From assembly GCA_937911235.1 (NCBI GenBank), contig CALDPN010000041.1, forward strand, positions 1 through 15,672: DNA of 15,672 nt. The letters run 5' to 3'. Positions 6,866-11,884 of the stretch are shown in pieces. Origin of the DNA: an uncultured Bacteroidales bacterium (GTDB taxonomy: Bacteria > Bacteroidota > Bacteroidia > Bacteroidales > Paludibacteraceae). A program made the position numbers and the translations under genes. Each line of letters starts with the position of its first letter. Positions within the stretch are counted from its first letter, which is position 1. The notes under the pieces were generated by a model that made no database searches, was not told the DNA's origin, and saw nothing but the letters and a program-made list of their open reading frames with translations.

Positions 6866-6900
6866 CTACATTAATGAAGTAAGGGTTAAAATTAATGTAG
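6866..6900. terminator. Inverted repeat after the deoxyribosyltransferase-like gene
   Basis: Perfect 10-bp arms (CTACATTAAT / ATTAATGTAG) flank a 15-base loop. The first arm overlaps the stop codon of the minus-strand gene. There is no clear U-tract on the minus strand, so termination may be partial. It could equally be a protein-binding operator for the downstream transporter gene. Confidence 0.5.
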
Positions 6901-7314
6901 TTTAATATACTCAATCGCTTCATCAAAACTTCTAACTACTGGTAACTCAAATGTAAACAAATATAGTGGAGGTTCTGCGTCACTATCCCACACTATAACA
7001 CATTTCTTTTCAAGTCCTTGACATAACATCAATTCCGTTACTGTTCCAACACTCATTCGTTCTGTAATCCTTGCAACTATGTAATCACTATTTGCCATTG
7101 CGTATTCATTAATACGTCTAATTTTATAACCTAATTCCATTAAATATTCATCATCCTCAACAGGTCTTGTAACAACAAAAGTTGTAGCGGGGTTTATCAC
7201 CGAAAACCCCAACTTCTTCAACTCCATTGTAACGTGTGACTTCCATGATTGGTCATTATCTTGTCCTAAATCAATCAGACCTGCTAAGAATACTATCTTT
7301 CCGTATCCTATCAC
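6892..7314 (-). CDS. Nucleoside 2-deoxyribosyltransferase-like protein
   Basis: The 140-residue protein has the layout of the nucleoside 2-deoxyribosyltransferase/DUF4406 group, which move deoxyribose between bases or cleave nucleoside phosphates. It has an N-terminal hydrophobic strand with a turn (KIVFLAGLID, 6-15) and FSVINPATTF (37-46), the usual INP segment. It also has NSDYIVARI (75-83), then SVGTVTEL (88-95) with Glu94 as candidate nucleophile, then a strand VIVWDSD (106-112). The start is GTG at 7314 after GGAGG, overlapping the preceding TAG by one base. It lies directly upstream of the queuosine-precursor transporter gene and may act in base or nucleotide salvage for DNA modification. 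The substrate is unknown, and DUF4406 members without proven activity are common in phages. Confidence 0.7.
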   Translation of the reverse strand: MIGYGKIVFLAGLIDLGQDNDQSWKSHVTMELKKLGFSVINPATTFVVTRPVEDDEYLMELGYKIRRINEYAMANSDYIVARITERMSVGTVTELMLCQGLEKKCVIVWDSDAEPPLYLFTFELPVVRSFDEAIEYIKLH

Positions 7315-7505
7315 TATTCATCAACCTCCATTTCAAAATACTCCAACTCACTATTTTCCAATAATCCTATACCTACTAAGTATGAATATTCTTTAAAGAA
7401 TACTAATCCTGTTGAGTCGAACACTTTTACATAACTGTAATTGTTCTTTTCGTCTAACCCAACAATCTCAACTTTGTGTAAATCATAATGTACAAATCGT
7501 TTCAT
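7314..7505 (-). CDS. Small unknown protein
   Basis: This is a 63-residue acidic protein, not recognised. It reads as short beta strands (KVEIVGLD, YSYVKVFD, LVFFKEYSYLV) and then an acidic tail (ELEYFEMEVDE), consistent with a compact beta domain. The ATG at 7505 follows AGGAGTGAT. It is the first gene after promoter 7542-7570, and its TAG shares one base with the GTG of the deoxyribosyltransferase-like gene, so the two are translationally coupled. Confidence 0.75.
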   Translation of the reverse strand: MKRFVHYDLHKVEIVGLDEKNNYSYVKVFDSTGLVFFKEYSYLVGIGLLENSELEYFEMEVDE

Positions 7506-7541
7506 TTAATAATCACTCCTATTAATTTATCTTACATTCAT

Positions 7542-7570
7542 ATTATATTATATTCTTAGTTGAATTTCAA
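7542..7570 (-). promoter_or_regulatory. Promoter for the 7505-6892 unit
   Basis: TTGAAA (7570-7565), 17 bp and TATAAT (7547-7542) lie on the minus strand, with AGGG before the -35 box. The local palindrome here is a different one (GTTGAA/TTCAAC), so the GAAA-loop hairpin of the other copies is not conserved although the promoter is. Confidence 0.83.
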
Positions 7571-7572
7571 CC

Positions 7573-7776
7573 CTAATAATAAACTTTATTAACAACTTTT
7601 ATTTCTCTGACAATTCTAGTCATTCGTGACTCTTCTGTAATTATATCTGTTATCTGAGCAACTCTATATAAATCTCCATTAATACTAACAGTATTGTCTA
7701 CTGCTGTCGGCAATAGTTCACCAACAACAGTAAGTAATAATGTTTTACCAACAAACTTAGTTAATTTTACAACCAT
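7573..7776 (-). CDS. Small unknown protein
   Basis: This is a 67-residue product, not recognised. It is rich in Val, Ile and Thr in alternating patterns (VGKTLLLTVVGELL, 9-22, and later ITDIITEE), suggesting a small beta domain. It is not membrane-like because charged residues interrupt the hydrophobic runs. The ATG at 7776 has AAGGAG at good spacing and overlaps the preceding gene by ten bases. It is the last gene of the unit that starts at promoter 9244-9272. Its TAG directly abuts the next promoter motif. Confidence 0.72.
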   Translation of the reverse strand: MVVKLTKFVGKTLLLTVVGELLPTAVDNTVSINGDLYRVAQITDIITEESRMTRIVREIKVVNKVYY

Positions 7777-8003
7777 AAGTGTTTCTCCTTAATTGTAGAA
7801 AATTGACCTTCATGAATGAATAATACATCCACAATCCACTGACCTTCTCTGCCCTCATTCTCTAATACTAGTTCTTCAAACTTTTTCAATGCTCCTGCTG
7901 ACGACTCAAATCTATGTAGCTCTTGTTGTTGACGTATTCCACTCTGTTGACGCTCTAACAATCTAACCCAATACACATCACGAAATTCATCTTTCTTAGC
8001 CAT
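7767..8003 (-). CDS. Small unknown protein
   Basis: This is a 78-residue product, not recognised. It has a charged helical middle (QQSGIRQQQELHRFES) followed by KKFEELVLENEG and a hydrophobic strand (WIVDVLFIH). Two ATGs are adjacent (8006 and 8003). I prefer the second because AGGAGTGATATG then ATG matches the spacing seen at other genes of this phage. A hairpin without a promoter (8033-8048) separates it from the gene before. Confidence 0.72.
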   Translation of the reverse strand: MAKKDEFRDVYWVRLLERQQSGIRQQQELHRFESSAGALKKFEELVLENEGREGQWIVDVLFIHEGQFSTIKEKHLWL

Positions 8004-8032
8004 CATATCACTCCTTTATTAAGTTTTACGAT

Positions 8033-8048
8033 AGAGGGTTTCCCCTCT
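8033..8048 (-). terminator. GAAA-loop hairpin without a promoter
   Basis: A perfect 6-bp stem (AGAGGG / CCCTCT) closes a GAAA loop right at the stop codon of the 8281-8048 gene. It resembles the hairpins in the promoter modules, but TTGAAA is absent and no -10 box follows. There is no good U-tract, so it may pause, protect or process the mRNA rather than terminate it. Confidence 0.5.
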
Positions 8049-8281
8049 TATTTGCGACGTTTTTTACTGTTATCCTCTTTCTTGATGAACTTACTTAACT
8101 CAACACGAACTAAAGCTAAATCACCTTGATTAAGTAACATATCATTTTTAATTACAATTTTCTTTTGGTCACGTACAAACGCTACTGTATGTCGTACTCC
8201 GTCAATCGTAATTACTGCACTATGAGTATCCTTAATAATTTCTACTACACCTTGTTTTCCGTTTTTTGTTGTCACTTTCAT
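8048..8281 (-). CDS. Small basic unknown protein
   Basis: This is a 77-residue product, not recognised. It reads as a beta-rich small domain (KQGVVEIIKDTHSAVITIDG, 9-28, then HTVAFVRD and KIVIKND) with a strongly basic C-terminal tail (KKEDNSKKRRK), which could contact nucleic acid. The ATG at 8281 lies two bases after the previous stop, and its AAAGGAG sits inside the end of the previous gene, so translation is coupled. Confidence 0.75.
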   Translation of the reverse strand: MKVTTKNGKQGVVEIIKDTHSAVITIDGVRHTVAFVRDQKKIVIKNDMLLNQGDLALVRVELSKFIKKEDNSKKRRK

Positions 8282-8283
8282 TC

Positions 8284-8499
8284 TTAATCATTCTCCTTTA
8301 CTTCTTCTTGTAATTTTTTAATTTGAATTTCTTTATCAATCGCTACTGCGACTAACGAAACAATTCCGACTATTAACGCAAACAATAATACTGCTGAAAC
8401 AAATAATTTATTAATAGTCCATAAAGCTACAATAGCCACAGGCAACATAGCAGCCAACAACCCAGCAATAATAGAAATAGCAATCCATTTAGTAACCAT
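8284..8499 (-). CDS. Small membrane protein with two predicted helices
   Basis: This is a 71-residue protein. A first hydrophobic helix runs from about residue 4 to 27 and a second from about 33 to 53, followed by a charged C-terminal helix (EIQIKKLQEEVKEND). The function is unknown. The open frame reaches 8526, but the start is placed at the ATG at 8499, directly after AGGAGTGAT and beyond the stop codon of the preceding small membrane protein gene. The two adjacent small membrane proteins may act together in the host envelope. A holin-like role is possible from topology alone but is not supported by the gene neighbourhood. Confidence 0.75.
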   Translation of the reverse strand: MVTKWIAISIIAGLLAAMLPVAIVALWTINKLFVSAVLLFALIVGIVSLVAVAIDKEIQIKKLQEEVKEND

Positions 8500-8509
8500 A
8501 AAATCACTC

Positions 8510-8671
8510 CTATCGCTTTTTTCCAATATAACCTATTAACAATAATAGGAATGGCACCCACCAAAATTTAAGCATTAACGCTATGCAAGAGAATGTCAAT
8601 CCTAATAAAGCAGGTACAACTAAATGTGCCAACTCAATAAGTATTATTATTACCAATAATGTTTTTATCAT
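8510..8671 (-). CDS. Small membrane protein, 53 residues
   Basis: The ATG at 8671 shares its A with the preceding stop codon (TAATG), and the frame stays open for 53 codons to TAG at 8510. The product is almost wholly hydrophobic: one segment at about residues 3-33 and another at about 35-49, ending GKKR, which suggests two membrane helices with a positive C-terminus on the cytoplasmic side. Its stop codon is embedded in the RBS of the next small membrane protein gene. There is no strong RBS of its own, so it is probably translated by re-initiation. No family was recognised. Confidence 0.7.
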   Translation of the reverse strand: MIKTLLVIIILIELAHLVVPALLGLTFSCIALMLKFWWVPFLLLLIGYIGKKR

Positions 8672-8958
8672 TATTTATTACTCGCCCCTGTCCATCCGTA
8701 TTCAAATAGAATACATTTGCCACTGACTCCAAATAATGTTAAATCACTATGGAATAAAATAATTACTTTGTCTTGTCCATAAAATTCAGGTATTTGAAAC
8801 ATGAATACGTGTTCACTTTGTCTAATTACTTTATGTTCTCCCAATAAAGGGAGAAACACTTTCCTAAATCCTTTTAACTCAGTGTACAATTCTTCACTAT
8901 CTTGATGAACAACTAACTCAACCTTACCATTTTCATCTAGTCTTTTCTCTATCCTCAT
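8671..8958 (-). CDS. Small unknown protein
   Basis: This is a 95-residue product, not recognised. The N-terminal half is charged with strands (KVELVVHQD). The C-terminal half is more hydrophobic (VIILFHSDLTLFGVSG, about 69-84) but too interrupted for a membrane anchor, suggesting a soluble alpha/beta domain. The ATG at 8958 overlaps the preceding stop (ATGA), with TTGGAG upstream. Its own stop overlaps the next start, so it is in the middle of a coupled chain. Confidence 0.75.
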   Translation of the reverse strand: MRIEKRLDENGKVELVVHQDSEELYTELKGFRKVFLPLLGEHKVIRQSEHVFMFQIPEFYGQDKVIILFHSDLTLFGVSGKCILFEYGWTGASNK

Positions 8959-9221
8959 TTTATCGACTCCAATCTGTAAATCTGTACTTGATTTTGTGTT
9001 ACTTCATTCAAATCATAACCCCATTCATCAATTATTGCTCTTAATTCATCATAAGTGTTTGCTCCTCTTGTTCGCAATTTCATGTCTGCAATGCCATCCT
9101 CAACGTTAGGTGATAAACTAACTATCAAGAATTTGTAACCCTCTGATTTAGTTCTTTTCAACTCCATGTGTAGTTGAAAGTCTAAATATTCTAATACGTC
9201 ATTAATGTTTGTTGTTTCCAC
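8955..9221 (-). CDS. Small unknown protein
   Basis: This is an 88-residue product, not recognised. It is helical at the start (NINDVLEYLDFQLHMELKR) and then has a strand (YKFLIVSLS). A second helix follows (YDELRAIIDEWGYDLNEVT), and a last strand (VQIYRLESI) ends the protein. This alpha/beta alternation suggests a compact soluble protein. The start is GTG at 9221 after AAGGAG. It is the first gene of the promoter 9244-9272 transcript, which has a very short leader. Confidence 0.75.
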   Translation of the reverse strand: METTNINDVLEYLDFQLHMELKRTKSEGYKFLIVSLSPNVEDGIADMKLRTRGANTYDELRAIIDEWGYDLNEVTQNQVQIYRLESIK

Positions 9222-9243
9222 TCTATCAACTCCTTACATTCAT

Positions 9244-9272
9244 ATTATATTACAGATAGAGGGATTTTTCAA
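9244..9272 (-). promoter_or_regulatory. Hairpin-embedded promoter for the 9221-7573 operon
   Basis: TTGAAA (9272-9267), 17 bp and TATAAT (9249-9244) lie on the minus strand. An 8-bp stem with one G-U pair closes a GAAA loop in which the -35 box begins. The stem starts at the TGA stop of the preceding gene. The bases after the -10 box (ATGAATGTAAGG) recur in the queC and 7542 promoters. Confidence 0.85.
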
Positions 9273-9276
9273 CCCC

Positions 9277-9597
9277 TCAATTAACATTTTCTTCTAATAA
9301 AACAATATCATCAATTTCATCATATGGCTTTAAAGTAAAATGTGGTAAAATGTAAACTAAATCATTAATCTTAACTTCTAAATATTTATCGTAAATTCCG
9401 CCACAAACTACACCAACACTACCTGGTAGTTTATGTTCATAATTCTCAAATATACTATACATTATTCCGTATCGCATACAGTAGGAAATTTTATTCCCAT
9501 AATCATCTTCTGCCTCATGTACCGCAATACCTTCATTTCGTAAACAATCCAAATCCTTAACTAAAACAACATCACCTAAACGGAAAAAGTAATTCAT
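9277..9597 (-). CDS. Unknown protein, possible SH3-like fold
   Basis: This is a 106-residue product, not recognised. It starts MNYFFRLGDVVLVKDLD and contains a Gly-rich turn (GSVGVVCGGIYD) followed by strands (YLEVKIND, VYILPHF), the pattern of a small beta-barrel. It resembles in outline the gene at 5740-6042. The open frame extends to 9645 through the end of the Cys-rich gene. I choose the ATG at 9597, which follows AGGAGTGA at normal spacing and begins 11 bases past the upstream stop. Confidence 0.78.
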   Translation of the reverse strand: MNYFFRLGDVVLVKDLDCLRNEGIAVHEAEDDYGNKISYCMRYGIMYSIFENYEHKLPGSVGVVCGGIYDKYLEVKINDLVYILPHFTLKPYDEIDDIVLLEENVN

Positions 9598-9607
9598 TTT
9601 TTCACTC

Positions 9608-9940
9608 CTAATGTTTATGACATCCACATTGACATTCACATTCATTTAATGGTTTTCCACAACATCCACATTCTTCTTCACGTTCACAAGTACATTTTGC
9701 CCCTAAGTGACAAGCACACTCACAACCACATTCACAATGAGCTTTACATCCACATTCACAACAAGTACATTCACGCTCTACGCAACCTTGACAGCCACAA
9801 CATTCGTGACAACAATGCTCTACTTGTTTCTCTTGCTGTCTTTTCTTATTTAATTTTCGTTCACTTATCATTGTAACAATACCTAACCCAATAGTCATTG
9901 CAAATAATAAACCAAAAGCTCCAATTACACCAGTATTCAT
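9608..9940 (-). CDS. Membrane-anchored Cys-rich, metallothionein-like protein
   Basis: This is a 110-residue protein with one hydrophobic N-terminal segment (about residues 4-25), a basic stretch (ERKLNKKRQQEK, 27-38), and then a C-terminal region of about 65 residues holding 25 cysteines (43-107). The cysteines occur as CC, CXC and CX2C, with interspersed His and acidic residues, and the protein ends CHKH. Such density is typical of metal-thiolate proteins, so binding of zinc, copper or another soft metal at the membrane is plausible. The topology by the positive-inside rule puts the Cys-rich part in the cytoplasm. TTG (9949) and two ATGs are possible starts. I chose the ATG at 9940 because AGAAAGG lies nine bases before it. 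I recognise no family. Confidence 0.75.
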   Translation of the reverse strand: MNTGVIGAFGLLFAMTIGLGIVTMISERKLNKKRQQEKQVEHCCHECCGCQGCVERECTCCECGCKAHCECGCECACHLGAKCTCEREEECGCCGKPLNECECQCGCHKH

Positions 9941-9955
9941 ACACATCAACCTTTC

Positions 9956-10012
9956 TTAAATTAATTTATTACCTAGTACATATCCTATTGCTTTAAATAA
10001 CGACCACTTCAA
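9956..10012 (-). CDS. Possible 18-residue peptide upstream of the Cys-rich gene
   Basis: A TTG at 10012 follows AGGAGTGATAG, the RBS form used throughout this phage, and opens an 18-codon frame ending TAA at 9956, just before the RBS of the Cys-rich gene. The peptide is amphipathic (WSLFKAIGYVLGNKL). It lies in the roughly 100-base leader after promoter 10050-10078. It may be a leader peptide that couples translation to the next gene, or a tiny functional protein. The only evidence is the RBS and open frame. Confidence 0.45.
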   Translation of the reverse strand: MKWSLFKAIGYVLGNKLI

Positions 10013-10049
10013 ACTATCACTCCTACTACGTTTACTGCCTTGTAACTAT

Positions 10050-10078
10050 ATTATATTACAAGATAGAGGGTTTTTCAA
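10050..10078 (-). promoter_or_regulatory. Hairpin-embedded promoter upstream of the Cys-rich gene
   Basis: TTGAAA (10078-10073), 17 bp and TATAAT (10055-10050) lie on the minus strand. The stem GAGGGTT/AACCCTC (7 bp, perfect) closes a GAAA loop in which the -35 box begins. The stem starts eight bases after the permease stop codon. Confidence 0.86.
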
Positions 10079-10089
10079 CCCTCAATTAT

Positions 10090-11214
10090 TTATTTTTTAA
10101 GTTTCTCAATACCTTGTAAAACTAAGTGTGCTACAATCATTGTAATCATACCTACTGCAATTTGTGAAATGCTTGGTAATAATTGAGGCGCTAAGAAGAA
10201 AGCCGCAAGTCCTAAAATACCTACTAACAACTCATTATCATCTTTAGCGTGTGCCTCACTAATTTTACTCATAGCAACTAAACTGAATAAGTATAATAAC
10301 ATACCTGCTAAAGCCGCACCTGGTATAAATCCAATTACATAATTAACAGCAGGAATGAAACTCATAATAATGAATAGAATACCTGCTACAACTATTGAAA
10401 GTGGGTGAGCAAATCCTGTTGCACGAACATAAGCACATGACTCTGAGTAAGTTGTTACTGACATACCACCAAATAAACCTGCCACAATACTTGCTACTCC
10501 ATTACCTAAAATAACTTTGTCTGGTTCATATTTGTTACCTGTAACATCTGCTGCAAGTTTACTATCACCTAATGCCTCTGTTGCTAATGCGAAGAAAATT
10601 AAACTAGCTACAAAAGTTGTTGTATTAAATGCTGGTGAAACGAACGCTGGAATAAATGCTCCACTTACTGTTGAAGTTAAACCAAACATCAATCCATGAA
10701 TAATCGTACCTGCTAAAATACCTAATGGGAACATAAATTGTCTTGTATGTTTGAACTGACTAAACAATGCAATTCCTATAATTGTTGCAATACCTGTAAC
10801 TGGTGCCGCCATTACTAATCCAACACCTGTTCCAATTAAGTTTACTGCAATCATGAATACTGCTAAGTTAAGTATGTATGGTGTAAATATTTTGAGTACT
10901 TTTGGTTGTAACTTAATCGCCAGTGCGAACAATACATAGAAAATTCCACCTAAAATCGTTGTACCAACTACATGGTCTAACCCATAAGCACTCATAGCAA
11001 TCATAGTACCCAACCAACTACCACTCAATCCCAATCCAATCGGAACTTTACCTCTAGTTAAGAGTGTAAATATAATACATCCTAAACCTGATGTAAAGAG
11101 TGTTACTGGTAAACTAATTCCTGCTAGTTGTCCAATGAGAACTGTTGCCGTCAACATGGTCAACATTTGTAAGAACCCATGGTAAAACACCAAAGACATC
11201 TTTTCACTTTTCAT
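10090..11214 (-). CDS. NCS2-family nucleobase permease
   Basis: The NCS2 (uracil/xanthine permease) family moves nucleobases with cations across the membrane. The 374-residue protein is nearly all hydrophobic, with around 12-14 segments. It shows family marks: an N-terminal HGFLQMLTML stretch (12-21), VPIGLGLSGSW (57-67), the conserved acidic site ALATEALGDS (209-218, Glu213), and AGLFGGMSVTTYSES (245-259, Glu258). The usual Asn after the second Glu is Ser here, so substrate choice may differ. It is shorter than most members (over 400 residues). The start is uncertain: TTG 11226, ATG 11214 (chosen) or ATG 11199, with AGAAAGG upstream. A nucleobase permease is unusual in a phage. Together with queC and the VUT transporter it suggests import of purine or a deazapurine base. 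Confidence 0.85.
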   Translation of the reverse strand: MKSEKMSLVFYHGFLQMLTMLTATVLIGQLAGISLPVTLFTSGLGCIIFTLLTRGKVPIGLGLSGSWLGTMIAMSAYGLDHVVGTTILGGIFYVLFALAIKLQPKVLKIFTPYILNLAVFMIAVNLIGTGVGLVMAAPVTGIATIIGIALFSQFKHTRQFMFPLGILAGTIIHGLMFGLTSTVSGAFIPAFVSPAFNTTTFVASLIFFALATEALGDSKLAADVTGNKYEPDKVILGNGVASIVAGLFGGMSVTTYSESCAYVRATGFAHPLSIVVAGILFIIMSFIPAVNYVIGFIPGAALAGMLLYLFSLVAMSKISEAHAKDDNELLVGILGLAAFFLAPQLLPSISQIAVGMITMIVAHLVLQGIEKLKK

Positions 11215-11232
11215 AGAACAAATCAACCTTTC

Positions 11233-11436
11233 TTATAGTAAAATTATATTTCCATCAGTTTTAACTGCTCTAGGAATATTTAACTCACTTACTCCAACCA
11301 ACAAATAATACTTATTAATTGTTTTTTCATCACGTAAAATATGGTAATCTACTAAAGCGTACTCTTTAAGAATTTCATTTAACTTATTTGCAATTTCACT
11401 TACATCCAAATAAAACTCCATGTATCGTTCATTCAT
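11233..11436 (-). CDS. Small unknown protein
   Basis: This is a 67-residue product, not recognised. It has an amphipathic helix (LDVSEIANKLNEILKEYALV, 10-29) followed by two short strands (YHILRDE, YYLLVGVSEL), consistent with a small alpha/beta domain. The ATG at 11436 follows AGGAGTGAT. It lies between a coiled-coil-like small gene and the permease gene, with a gap of 18 bases to the chosen permease start, so it is in the same transcript. Confidence 0.75.
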   Translation of the reverse strand: MNERYMEFYLDVSEIANKLNEILKEYALVDYHILRDEKTINKYYLLVGVSELNIPRAVKTDGNIILL

Positions 11437-11447
11437 ACAATCACTCC

Positions 11448-11633
11448 TTATTTACGTAAGTTTGCTAAACGTTTGTAATAAGCTACTTCTTCCTCTGCCT
11501 TATTTGCTCGTTCTGACTCTACTCCCAACCAATAATCTAATTCTTCAATTAACTTTTCCAACACAATAACTTCAATTTCTTCTAAAGGTACTCCATTTTC
11601 CAACTTTGTAAAAATCATATCAAGGTTTACCAT
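11448..11633 (-). CDS. Small coiled-coil-like protein
   Basis: This is a 61-residue acidic protein, predicted almost wholly helical with heptad-like hydrophobics (LEEIEVIVLEKLIEELDYWL, 17-36, then ERANKAEEEVAYYKRLANL). It could be a short coiled coil that dimerises. No family was recognised. The ATG at 11633 follows AGAAAGG. It is the first gene downstream of promoter 11668-11696, leading into the permease gene. Confidence 0.75.
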   Translation of the reverse strand: MVNLDMIFTKLENGVPLEEIEVIVLEKLIEELDYWLGVESERANKAEEEVAYYKRLANLRK

Positions 11634-11667
11634 TGTATCAATCCTTTCTTTTATTTCTTACACTATA

Positions 11668-11696
11668 ATAATAGTATAAACGATAGGGTTTTTCAA
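11668..11696 (-). promoter_or_regulatory. Hairpin-embedded promoter for the 11633-10090 unit
   Basis: TTGAAA (11696-11691), 17 bp and TATTAT (11673-11668) lie on the minus strand. The stem AGGGTT/AACCCT closes a GAAA loop in which the -35 box begins, starting at the TGA stop of the 55-residue gene. Confidence 0.82.
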
Positions 11697-11699
11697 CCC

Positions 11700-11867
11700 T
11701 CAATTAAGTTTTTCTATTTTTTTCACATAGTATTTCATGTCATTATAATACTCGTTATCATTGTTATGTAGGTCACAATAGGCTTTTGCTTGGTCATAGT
11801 TTGTAAAATAACCTACTGTAATAACATCTTCATAGTTACACACGTTTACAAGGTATACACAATCCAT
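11700..11867 (-). CDS. Small unknown protein, 55 residues
   Basis: The ATG at 11867 opens a 55-codon frame ending TGA at 11700, with AAGGAAAAGAGTGAT upstream. The product begins with a strand (CVYLVNVC), then EDVITVGYF, then a helix with Tyr, Cys and Asn (YDQAKAYCDLHNN), ending KKIEKLN. This strand-strand-helix shape, with a xAxxYC helix, is often seen in small phage proteins of unknown role. The gene lies 17 bases after the ligase gene on the same transcript and fills what would otherwise be a 250-base gap. Its stop codon abuts the next promoter hairpin. Confidence 0.72.
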   Translation of the reverse strand: MDCVYLVNVCNYEDVITVGYFTNYDQAKAYCDLHNNDNEYYNDMKYYVKKIEKLN

Positions 11868-11884
11868 ACATATCACTCTTTTCC

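Noticed and set aside
6860..6890. A promoter for the precursor transporter gene (TTTTAA, 17 bp, TAGTAT)
   Set aside because: The -35 box is poor and lies in the loop of the inverted repeat. It lacks the TTGAAA consensus of the other eight, so I could not support it.
8284..8671. Holin/antiholin pair
   Set aside because: Topology fits, but there is no endolysin gene nearby and the genes sit in an early metabolic operon.
9649..9876. A 75-codon His-rich plus-strand frame opposite the Cys-rich gene
   Set aside because: It arises from the repetitive cysteine and histidine codons read in reverse and has no RBS.
9608..9940. The CACATTCACA-like repeats as a CRISPR array or tandem repeat locus
   Set aside because: The repetition follows the Cys codon pattern of the protein and has no regular spacer length.
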